Below are positions 11,841-23,257 of a DNA stretch of 64,000 nt, one piece after another. The DNA comes from Setophaga petechia (Eukaryota; Chordata; Aves; Passeriformes; Parulidae), in assembly GCA_024362935.1 (NCBI GenBank), contig JANCRA010000008.1, positions 31,800,557 to 31,864,556 on the forward strand. The letters are read 5' to 3'. The notes beneath the pieces were generated by a model. The model saw only the letters and a list, made by a program, of their open reading frames with translations. It had not been told where the DNA came from and searched no databases. A program made the translations under genes and the position numbers. Positions within the stretch are counted from its first letter, which is position 1. Each line of letters begins with the position of its first letter.

Positions 11841-12748
11841 GTTTGTTTGAACCAAGCTCTTTATAACTTCCTAGAAGAATTACCTCACTCTGGCAATCTC
11901 TGGGAACATCCTGACCGGCTTTTGGTCTAATGAGCGATCCTGAAAATCATTATCTGAGCATGAGTGGAGAGAAGAGGTGTGCTGTGCAGAGCATCAGGTA
12001 CAGACATGAGAAAATGCAGAGCTGAAGGAAACCTCTGCACAGAGCTGTGGATGCAGATGCACTCCTAGAGCTGACTGTTCCCAGAGGACAACCACCCCCT
12101 CCCACACTCATGTGTCATCTAATCAGTGCTGGCTAATTGGAGCCTCTCCAGCATCTCACGAGCACTTTTTGCTGCCTGATGGCAAATATCTTAACCAGCT
12201 TTTGAGCCTCACTGTTAGGACCTAAAGTGTCTTATATTTAACTGAATTCTATACTAAAATAGAAATGCTTGAATTTGCTAGAGTAGTAAATAAAAAGCAA
12301 ACATTTTCCTGCTTTCAAACTTGCACAACGCTGATCTCAGGTACAGCACAGTATTTGGTCAGAAGTTCTCTGCCTACAACTCAATAGGTTTACAGCAATT
12401 GAGAAGCTTATTCCTAAGGAAGATTAACCAGATACAGCAAATTCCTATCCCAGCAGAATGAGATATTAAAGCACCTTAGTGCTCAGTCACTTCAATATTA
12501 ATTTCCTTTCTAAACTGCATTTTCATAATGGGAATTTTAGGAGGTTTCTCCCCTCACAAGTTAGAGGTCACCAATGTTGATTTTCATTATGCCCTCCCAA
12601 AACCAGGGAAAAGTTTTGCTTTTTTATGTTGCTGGAGATTTTGATCATTACATTTTCCAAAAAGGTAGAAAAGAGATGTTTAAATTAAAAGATGATGCCA
12701 GCAGCAGAACAATGGGCAGAAACTGGCTGTGACTGAATTTAGGCTAGA

Positions 12749-12770
12749 GATTGGAAAGTACTTTCCAATC
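12749..12770. repeat. perfect 22-bp palindrome
   Basis: gattggaaagt and actttccaatc form an exact spacer-free inverted repeat centred on AGTACT. ATTGG/CCAAT occurs in both orientations. No neighbouring gene is known. Confidence 0.85.
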
Positions 12771-15700
12771 ACCACACAGTGAGATCCTGAAACACTTTCC
12801 CAGTAGGAAGAAACACATTTCCTTCTTGTTCTTAAAAAAAGTGTCAATAAGTTGGTGACTCTTATTATACAACAAAATTACACTATCAGTAGGATTTTTT
12901 TGTATGTTTTTTCTTATTCTGATTTTTCCAAAATGTGTACTCAGGAGGGATCAGAAACAGGGTTAAGCAAGGTGTGAGATACACAGGAGTCTGCAGATAA
13001 AAATGTCACTATGCATTCTCTGTCATCATTTTCACTCCAACTCCTGTGGCTCAGTCATTTTTAGGATACCACTCATAGAAAATCTTTTTCAAAGAACTTC
13101 TGTGTGTGCCCCAGAGGGACTGATGTGCTCTGCTAATCAAGGACATTATTATGGACTATGTAACTTTCAGGTTTTTGAAATATGTTTATTTCAAAATCCC
13201 ACATGGCCTTCACTCTTAGTTTATTAACAATACCACATCATTCTAAGCCATGAACATGAATTTTATAATTAATAGTCTGAACTATGTGGGTTTCAGATTG
13301 TTTTTAAAATATATTTATACTGCATGATGAAATGAACACAGATATATTATACCTGAATCACGGGATAAATAAGCTCCAACAAGCCAATGGCTCTTCTCCA
13401 GATGTATTTAGAAATTGTATTCTCTCAAGCTCAGTTATGTGATTTAAGAGGAAAATGATCATTATTTAAATTTTTTCACCAGCTTAATATATTTTCATAC
13501 TTTCAAACTATATGAGTGCATACCTTTACAGCAAAAACCTCAGGCAATTCTTACATTATTTTTAAGAGTAATAATATTGTACATATGAGTGCTTTAAATC
13601 AGCTATTTACTTAATTTGTACTGCTGTTTCAATTTCTTTTATGCCTTACTTTGTTGTATTACTAAGATGTAGGTTTCCATGCTGAAGAAAATTTATGCAT
13701 TTGAAGACAAATATCTATCTTAGGAAAAGAGAAACAAACTCTGGTTTGGATTCTTAGGGTCCTTCAAATAGTGCATGCTAGGCAGGGCTGGGTAATGTTA
13801 CAGAGATACTTAAAAACATTTCATTTTCAGAACCAAAACAAACAATTTCAGTGGACTGTGAAAATTTCCCTTTAAATGGAAATGCATGAAAGAGGACATT
13901 GGTAGAATAAGATAAATAGAGATCATATACTTCTAACTTAAAAAAAATCACTAAATACAGAGTTTTATATGAAGTATCACAAAGTAAACCACAATTTTAA
14001 GTCTGAAGCAAGCTAAGTCAGTAAACTACAAATCTGCTGTAGTTCTGACCCTTTATATCTCTGGGTTATTTTATGCTGGCATAGCACGGTGATGAGAAAG
14101 AGGAAAGAAATTGCAACTTATTTTAATTCAGAGCAAGTGATTCAGAGAGTAACTGTGTACTGATTGTGCAGATTGTTTAATTTGAAACTCTTATTTTCTT
14201 GGTGAAGAGGCAAGACATATGGACACTGCTTGAAATTTATATTACTGTATAAATAAAGCTTCAGAATAAAAACCTGGTTTTCTATGAACCTGTCATTATC
14301 CTCGGGTGGTTGGATGAGTTGCCAAGAGAATTACAGGTAGCTTAGCCATCAGATCAAGAGAAAATAGAAGAAAAGAAATGAAGCATATTGCCTTACACAC
14401 TCTGAAATTTTGATAGAGTTGGATAATGGAATGAGCAAAAATTTCCACTTCTCAGAAGCATCAGAAGTACCTAACACGACAAAGTTCTAAGTGCCAGATT
14501 TGTCTTCAAAAAATAAAACCAAGAATATAACTCACTAGCCTCTCTATCCTGATACTGTGAACATAGCTTATGTCACAATGAAATAGGAATGTTTATGCAT
14601 CCATCTAGAACATATTTTTGGCTGTTCTTCCCACAATAAATACTAGCAAGATCTTGCAAAAATAAATCAGATGGGAACCGTACCAACAGAACACATTGCA
14701 GATATGTTTTATAAAATATATTCTGTCCATTTTATATTCAGACTGGTTTATCTATTTCCAATCAGAACATGAATCCCATGAGAGAGAGTATAAATGGTGA
14801 AAAAAAAGTCAATGATATATAAAAAAGCAATAAAATGGGCTGGGCTAAAATCTGAAAAGCTGTCAAAGGACCATGCAGAGAGAGGGAAAGTCACACTCTG
14901 CAATGCAAAAGAAGCATGTATGTAAATGTCAATAATTTACAACCTAAGCATATTTTGTTGCAGGTAATTTTATCTGCCTGTTTAATGTTTTGAGGCTTTG
15001 AGGAAGGAGGGCATGTTGAAGAGCTTTCTAGAAATTTCGCAGAGTTGGTTTATTTGAGGGATTTAAGCTTTTTTTTCTTAAGGAAAATCAAAAGCCAGTG
15101 GCTTTCAGATACTGTTACCTCATGCATCCATCTTGCCCCAGACTCTGATGTTGCCTCCAGCATTTCCTTTCACAGACTGTGAGGCCATTTTTCTCTTGGA
15201 ACTATAATTGTCACCTCATTTTTCAAGTCAGCATTAGCTCATTGAAACTATCTGTAGTCTTGTTTCTTTTCAAAAATAAAGAGTTCTGTTCTTTCTAATT
15301 TCATGGCAGGAAAAAAGTGCACTTTGAGAAGAAATTAATATTTGTACATTTGTAAAATGTATCAGTTACTATTATTCACAATTTCAAAATATCAAGATTG
15401 TTGCTCAAGAGTCATTCCCTGAAAATTCTTCGTTATTTAACGTTTTAAAAATAATGTTAAAGTCTGTACCAGAAATTATATTCATCAGAACACTGAGTAC
15501 ATGAAATCACCAATCTTTATGCATCCAGATGGATTCATAAGCAGTTCTACATCACCACAATGGTATTTAGAGGACATTAATTTGTTATAAACTGTCCTAT
15601 GGCAGTATTCACATATAAAACCCAAAAGAGCTGAATGAATCCAGGTTTTAAAAAACTTTTGGAGTCTCCTTTGCTTCCCAAATGTTATAATAAGTATGCA

Positions 15701-16358
15701 TCAATTCCCCAAGCTGTATGTTCCTACTCTTTGCACAACATAAAATAGGTAAAGAAGGACTTCAAGAAGTAATTAAACTCTTTCCTGGTAATCTTGCCAG
15801 ATTATTTTCTGGAGATCTTCATCTGGGAAAATTTCTGATTTTAGATGGTCCTGTTTGGTTTTACAGAATTGAGCCAAATCAAGAATATTTCTTTTCAGTA
15901 ATTTAAAATTAGGTATGGAGCATTTAAATTGGTTTTGGATGAAATGATATTGAACAAATTGTGTTTCCCTACTAGTGATTTTAGAACTAATGTTGCTTGA
16001 AATAGTTTTTTGGCAGCTACAGTGCTGAGAAACAAAGTATTGCAGATCACCACTGCTACTGATCTTTCTTAGGAACTAATTCTATTGTTTTCTAATAGAT
16101 CTTTTGTCATGTAAATATGGAATAAAAAAAAAGAAAAAAGATATGGAAATAGTGGCAGTTTCCATTTAAAAATATAATATAGTGTTAATGACTTGCTTCT
16201 GATTACTTTTATATGTTCTTTTGATTTTCATGCTAAAATAAACATAGAAATAGATTTTAAAATTGAGGAACTTACTTAAAACTTTGCTTTTGGAAAGGAT
16301 CAATGTAGAGGTGAAAGAATCCATATAAATTAGAGACAAATTTTCATTTTTAATTAAA

Positions 16359-16400
16359 GATAGATAGATTTGATAGATAGATAGATAGATAGATAGATAT
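16359..16400. repeat. (GATA)n microsatellite
   Basis: About ten GATA units with one interruption (gatagatttgatag). Likely length-polymorphic. Confidence 0.95.
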
Positions 16401-16783
16401 TTCTGAAAGAGAAGTACTGCCTTCTCAGCTTTTTTTTTTTAAGAGCATATTGTATTTAAAAAAGTTATTGAGGGATATGTGTCTTTCCTAGTCCTGATGA
16501 AATGAACATTGAAATCTACTTTTTAAAATGAGATTCTTATTTCCAATCAATGTGACAGGATCACTAATCCTTGTCAAGAACTGCCATTTTTGCATGTAGT
16601 CTTGAAATATCTTCCTGGATATTATAGCAGCACAAATCTAAACTACACCATTTGTTCAGATTTGAACCAGTTCGGACTTGAAGAGAAATACAATATTGAA
16701 GCAAAATCTAATCCAGAACTGCACATCTTTTTTTTTGTTCACCATCTGCACTTCTCCAAAATCAATTTTTTTTTCCCTCCCAG

Positions 16784-16894
16784 GAGCAGCCAAGCTGAGA
16801 GTGTGTCCCAGTTGCAGAGATATCACGCTGCCATCTTATCCACCCTGCTGGATTATCTTCCCCCTGCTTGCATATCTAACCAAAATACCTGCAG
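16784..16894 (+). other. weak candidate exon behind a strong acceptor
   Basis: A strong plus-strand acceptor (nine Ts, then ccctcccag) ends at 16783. The following 111 nt stay open in one frame (SSQAESVSQLQRYHAAILST near its start), but the donors are weak (GCAG/GTTGGG here, CCAG/GTTGGT at 16922). It could be a non-coding RNA exon, a coding exon, or nothing. Product unrecognised. Confidence 0.15.
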
Positions 16895-17189
16895 GTTGGG
16901 ACAATTGGATAATAGTCTCCAGGTTGGTGATTGTACAAGTGTTTTATAGATGTTCTTAAAATTTTAACCTGACCTATGTTGCTGCCAATCAAAGCCTAAA
17001 AAATGTTGAAATAAAACTTCAGTGCTTTAGCATTATTTTTAATTGCTTTTTCCCCCTCTTTCTCCATTTTCTCTTTTATGGTTGGATTCAATGTCTTTCC
17101 CCATTGAAATTAATGATAAAATTAAATAGATTAAATCTCTGCCAGCATAAATAAAAATTTGGATTTGGCATCTTCTCATCACACTTTTC

Positions 17190-17364
17190 AAACATATTGT
17201 CCAGAGATGTTGTGGAGTCTCCTTCACTGGAGATACTGTGCCAAGAACCATCTGGACACAATCTTGTGCCATGTGCTCTAGGATGACCCTCCTGGAGCAG
17301 GGAGGTTGGACCAGATGATCCCACTGTGGTCCCTTCCAAGATTACCCAGTCTGTGATTCTGTGT
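17190..17364 (+). mobile_element. CR1 LINE fragment, 3' end
   Basis: The 3' untranslated tail of a CR1 non-LTR retrotransposon, sense on plus. Recognisable landmarks in order are ccagagatgttgtggagtct, the 'cctggagcagggaggttgga' block, 'ccagatgatcc', 'gtcccttcca' and the terminal gattctgtg octamer. It is 5'-truncated, as CR1 copies almost always are, and clearly diverged. Short open frames on both strands here are by-products of the repeat. Confidence 0.9.
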
Positions 17365-20300
17365 CTCAGTGGAATGTACAGAGCACTCCACTTAGAACTC
17401 AAACTTACAAACATCAAATCAAAGAGGTGCAAATCTGACATGCATTAAAGTATCAATGTGTACTTTTCTGCAGAAGTAAAATGACCATGTTTCAGTAAAG
17501 AGAAGACAAAAGGTTTTTGTTTCTGTGGCTCTGTTCCAGAACAATCCAACAACATTTGCACTGTGCATACAGCGCACAATTCATTAGGCCTCTTGGAAGG
17601 AAGAATTCTGATTTAATAACTCAACTTGCCAAAATCTGTGAAATAAAGAAGTTTTAAATGGACAGAGACTTTACTATTAGTCCTAAAATACATAAAGAAC
17701 GCTGAACATACAAAACACAGACTAACTCTATAAAATTCTAATGTACAGACATAAAGTTACTGCATACTCCACCTAAGCCTCTGCATCAATGAAATTTACA
17801 GATAATTAATAATGGCAGGCTAAAGTATAACAAAATGTATAAAGTAAGAAAAAAAGGAAGAAGGAAAAAAAGCATGCTAGCTTAAATGAAAAGAACCAAA
17901 CAATCTTATCAAATCCCCCTAACTACTGACACAAGCTGGTAAATGTCAAGGTCTTTCTACTCAGCTACCTGCTTCTCATTGTGATGCTTGATGACTCCAT
18001 TAAATTCCAGCTCCCTGCTGTTGGAAAACTGCAATCCAGACAACAAATCAGTCAAGTCTTGGAAACCAAGATATGAGTCTTGTAGAAGACTAAGCACGTA
18101 CCAGTGAACAGAACAGAGAAGCTGCCAGAATGAAGATGCTATGCCCTCTATAAAGAAACTAACTTCTACTTTCCAACATGATGTGAAAACACATTTTGGG
18201 CATCAATGTTTTTAGCTTAGAATAATATCTGCTGTCATTCCTTCTGTGATCATTTGGATACCCTAAGTGTATTAACTAATAAGACACACAGTATTTCCAT
18301 TAAAATAAAATAGGTACATAACTTCATTTTTTTCAACTTTTATTAAAGTAGTTCTGTTCTGTGTAGGTTTCAAATTTGTGTGCAATTAACTTGTCTAACT
18401 ATTACAAACTCTGTAGTTTTGAACAGTTTCTTCTCCTAAGCTTCCCCTGCAGACAATTTCCAAGCAGTTTTCTTATATATTACCACAATGCCAGATTACA
18501 AAGTTGGATTCCTTTTCTGAAAATATATTTCTGCCATTTTAGTTTCTCTTGCCTTTGGTTACTCTGTGTTTTGATTTTGCTGTTTTACTGACATAGATAT
18601 TATCTTAGTCCCTGCTGCAGTTGGGAAGGGATGTGGCATAGCCACTCTACTGTTACACAAGTCAAGAGGATTTCTTAACTGAACAGGCTCTAGTTTGGTA
18701 ATTTTTTTTTTTTACACTGGAAATGTTTATTATAAATTGAGAAGAGAAAATATAATATCAAGACACAAAATTATGGGATTTAACCCTAGTAAGAGAAATG
18801 AAAATCTCCTTTTTTTACCCTAAAATGAAAAGATTAATTCCAGCAACAATAAAATAATTTTTATTTAAACTATACTGTTTTCCTATGAGTCATCAAGAAA
18901 GTGGAAATCTTTTCTTCTGTATTTTATGAGAAATTCCTTTTCCTTATCTAAGGAATATTTTTCTGTTATGAAAACACCAAAATGTTTGCAAGTGTTGCAA
19001 ACTGTTGTACAACCATGGCTATTAATTAGCAAGTAGCTCCTCTGACAGCTTAATACATTAAATTTTTAATTACCACAGAAATTGCTTATCACATTGCTGT
19101 CTGATGGTTAAAAAGACTGTGATTGCTCAGTAGTCTCATTTGTCATAGGTGGACTTTGTCAACTTGGCAAATTTCAAGTAATTTGTGTTGCTATAATTTG
19201 TATTTGTCAGTGAGTGCTGTTACTACACAGTACTTCTGCTTAGGACAAACTACATTCTGTTACACCCTTTATTTCCAGTCAATTTTAATGAATATAAAAA
19301 AGCATGATAATATAAATATAAATCATGATCAAAAATCAGTCTTGCAAATTATGACTTATGTGGCTTCAGTCCACCAGAGCAATAGCTTTGACAGAGATCA
19401 GCTTCTGTGAGTCTAAGTTTTAGGAAAAACAAAGGGAAAATTTTCTAACTCTTCTTGTAGGAAATGGGCACACCATTTATCCTAACAGCTCTGACACAGC
19501 CTGCAAATGTAGCTTAACAATTAAGGACATTAAGCTGATTTACAGCATTCATTACTAATAGGTATCTATGGCCTTTGATCACTGAGCTCCGAGGAAGATA
19601 AGAAGATACTGTAACTATGGAGAGTACACTTTAACTAGGATGAGAAGCTGATGAAGGGATAAAAATCTGGAATAATTTCTCATGTTAATGTCAAAATAAG
19701 TATTTCTAACATTTTGTTTGTATCTGAGGAAAACATGCATAGCATATTGCTGATTCTGAAACAGTTTCCCTCATGGCAGTATATGGGCTCATACAGCTCA
19801 GCTGGGGATGCATCAGGTCAGCTTTGTGATTCATTGAAAAGTTATCTATCTCATTCTGCAGACACAAAATTACATTTGATTGTTGAAAAATAGTTTAAAT
19901 GAACACTATTACTAATGTTTTTTTGGTATCATTTAACAAAACGACACTTGCCTGACTTGACTAAGAGAGAAGTATGTGGCAATCAGCTGACAAAATGTTT
20001 TTATGTTATTTTCTGAATATTTAGAAAAAGTTTACAAGTCAGTTAAATTTCCTAAAACACCATACAAAGATAGGCTTACAAACAACACAAAAATTGGTAG
20101 AATTGTTCTTTCTATTGCAACATGCCTGAAAAAGCAAGTGAACATGAATATGCAAAAAGTTTCATAACATGAAGTCTATTGGTAGGCAAAGCCTTTGCCA
20201 CCCAAAATATGCATTGCCTACTCTTGAGTGGTTTAACCAAACCACAGAAGGCATTTAACTAAACCACAGCCAGTATTTCCTGTTTGCATTCAATGCCATC

Positions 20301-22715
20301 TCAGAGAACAAAAAGCAAAAGATTGTTTTGGGATGACCATGCAGACATTTTCACTTTAAGTTGCTATCTTCTTATGAGTTGTATTCAAGAAACATAGAGT
20401 GATATATATCTGAAGACGTAATTTGCTCTTGAAGCAAATACAGGCAGTATAAAGGGACCTTTTACATTTACTATTAATTTGTAATAATCACTTCAGTGAG
20501 TAAATGCTATGGCATAAAAATTAATCACTATTTTTTTTTGTGAATCACAATCCAGAAAAGCTATAAGCCCCTGAAACAATATACTTCTTGAACAAAAGAA
20601 AAAAAAATCAGTGCCATTATTTATGTAGCTGTTCCTGGTATAAGTCAATGATAAGATAGAAAATCATCCTAAATGTCACTGTTCTCATGTCTCCTCTGCG
20701 CTGCAAACTATATATGGAGAAGGGTTGTTGTACACATGTACATTGTGATGTCATACTTTCTTAACTGACTTCTGACTTTAGTTGTGGAACAAAATTTTAG
20801 CACTTTCAGAATGAATAATTACTGGGTCATCTGAGTCTGACACATAAAACTGTTGTTACATTTCATGTTAAGCTTCAAATTACTTAGAGCTTTTCACTGG
20901 GAAATGGAAAAAGAATAAATCCCCAGTTCACTACAATGTAGATACTCCTGCATTATCCATCCCTAACTTTCTAGGGTTACCTTTCTTGGTGTTAAAAGCA
21001 TTGCTATTTCTTTAATAACACAAACTTTATAGTCTCTCTTTTGTATACACTGAGCTACAATTTTAGAAAAGCAAGGGGTACTGGAGTTGGGTGATTGCCC
21101 AGTGTTTTGTCAAGGGATGTCACATTAGACCACATTCTCTAGGAAGGATTCAAGGAGGAGTTACTGATGGTTAAAATGGCTTAATACACTGATGGTTAAA
21201 ATGGTTAAATGGTATAAATATAATATTTTAAAAAAATTTTTGTAGGTACAGGATGAATTCTTATAAGGAAAATAAATATTGCCTATAAAAAAAGATTAGC
21301 AAGGTGTTTGCACACTAAATGCAAAACAAATTTGTTTGGGATGTTCAGATACACAGAGATTCATAGAAATAGCCTGAAGAAAGTATTGCAAAAATTCAAA
21401 CCCTTGATAACAATCACTACTGAAGGGAAAAATTGCTTCTGCTGTAAAACATATTAAAATTCCAAATAATAATTGCCATGGTGCCTAAAAAATAATTGCC
21501 CACAAGTTCAAAGCACTCATTTGGATGCGATTTTCTAGGTAAGCTTTGTAATTAATAAGAAAGTAAGTCCAGCATATCTAATCTAAAGAAACAAAATCAA
21601 TATTCCCTTCTTAAATAATATTAAAAAGCTTATTGTGTTTTAGCCATTTTGAAAGCATTTAAAAACTTTTAACATGATTGGTCAGGGTGTCTTGGAAGAT
21701 GCACAACAGGTAAAATTTGCATACTGCTACATGTCCTCTACTGTTCCAACATCTTTAAAATTTATGCTAATTTATTTTTATCATAATTACAGCCAAAGCA
21801 ATCAAATGTAATTTTGTGAAAAGAAAGATAGATCAAAACCACACCAGTGCTGAGTGCCTTGAAAAGACACAACTAATTTGAAACCAGAAGTAACTTGAAG
21901 AATGGCATCCACTGAAAGGACCAGAAGAGAGATGCCTTTCATTTGAAAGCGTTATGAAAGTTCTGACATTAGCCATATGGTTTCATCCATAGAAGCGAGG
22001 AACCTATTAGTCTGGGATAAGAAGGACTGAATAGTCATATGTGCAAATGATTTACTGGCATACTTAGAGACATAGAAACTTCAAAACTTCAATAACCTTC
22101 TTGATGAAAGTCACTGAGAGATTCAGCAGAATATCTCCACAGTGGATTAACTTGAATAAATTAGAGATAATACATTGGGGGTTTGTGATATCTCTGGAGT
22201 GCCCTTATGTTATATTATTAAGTTAACTTCAAAATGAGTAACAGAATAATGATATGAAATCTCCTGGGGCACTGAGGAAGGATATGGGATACACCTGGAT
22301 TCAATCTAGACTCTTCTCAAAAAGCCTAAGTCAACTTTTCTCCATAACCAACTGCCTCATTTTTATAAAATGTCCCTCAAAAAAAGGTTATAAAAAAAGT
22401 CTTAAAATTGATACATAGTGGTAATTCCAGAGGAAGACAAATGTCAGAATAAAATACCTTAATTTGCTTCTGGGAAGATTAATTCAGAAGATCAGACAAT
22501 GGTAAAACTATATTCATTTTAAGTTATTTTTAAAAGGGAGTGTTTTGGTTGAAAATATTATATGCTGTTTTGATAACTATCAAAATTCTTTTGTCATTGT
22601 ATTAAGTATTCCAAGTAGGTTTTTTCCTACCTTCTCTGTCTTCAGTTACATATTTTAGTAAACAAACAGGTCTGGAGGGCATTAAAATTTCTCTTCAAGA
22701 TCTTGTTTAGAAATC
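17365..22715. other. non-coding stretch, unassigned
   Basis: AT-rich DNA without a recognised transposon or gene. It contains a 25-bp-period duplication (21163-21204) and an ATTA-rich patch near 19015-19075 (ctattaattagcaag and tttttaattacc). Several short poly(A) and poly(T) tracts. Confidence 0.6.
21163..21204. repeat. 25-bp-period direct repeat, two copies
   Basis: actgatggttaaaatgg at 21163-21179 recurs at 21188-21204. A partial third unit (ttaaatgg) follows. Probably slippage-derived. Confidence 0.8.
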
Positions 22716-23257
22716 CATCATGGTTTAAGCCCAGACGATAACTCAGCTCCATGCAGCCTCAGGCTTGCTGCCCTCCTGTTGGGGTGAGGGAGAGGATTGG
22801 AAGACTAAGAATGTGAGAACTTGTGCAGAGGAAAACAAGGAATTTATTCATCCCTTCCCATGTCCAGGTAGGTGTTCAGCCATGCCCAGGAAATCAGGGC
22901 TCCATCATGTGTCACAGTGACTTGGGAAGTCAAAAGCCACCACTCCAAATGTCCCGCTCTTCCTTCTGTTTTCCCCAGCTCTATCTGCTGAGCAGGGCAC
23001 CATATGGTATGGAATGTGCCTTGGGTCAGTTGGGGTCAGTTGTTCCAGATATGTCCCCTCCCAGCTCCTTGTGAACCCCAAGTTTCCTTGGTGGGGTGGG
23101 ATGAGGAGCAGGAGAGGCCTCGACTCTGTCCTAGCACTGCTCAGCATTAATGAACACATCCCTGTCTTACCAACACTGCATCCAGCACAAGTCCAATACA
23201 CAGCCCATATAAGCTGCTGTGATTAAAATTAACTCCATCCTGGCAAAAACCAGCACA
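22716..23257 (+). mobile_element. solo LTR, avian ERVL-type
   Basis: Recognised as a long terminal repeat of a common avian ERVL-like family. It starts 'tcatggtttaagcccag', passes through 'aacaaggaatttattcatcc', 'ggtgttcagccatgcccagg', 'catatggtatggaatgtgcc' and 'ttggggtcagttg', and ends 'ggcaaaaaccagcaca'. It is about 542 bp and more GC-rich than its surroundings. The first dinucleotide is CA where TG is expected, and I found no target-site duplication, so the boundaries may be eroded. No internal gag, pol or env sequence is seen on either side, so it is a solo LTR. Open frames on both strands within it are not genes. A second, differently deleted copy lies at 48682-48934. Confidence 0.85.

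Larger units (their letters stand above)
10389..16783. other. non-coding stretch, mostly unassigned
   Basis: Contains a 25-bp tandem duplication (10969-11014), a short (TA)n palindrome (11485-11502), a possible ancient tRNA-derived SINE (about 11700-11840), a perfect 22-bp palindrome (12749-12770) and a GATA microsatellite (16359-16400). Otherwise AT-rich DNA with no recognisable gene or transposon. Confidence 0.55.

Noticed and set aside
22823..23226. Open frames of 70-98 codons on both strands
   Set aside because: All lie within the ERVL-type solo LTR.
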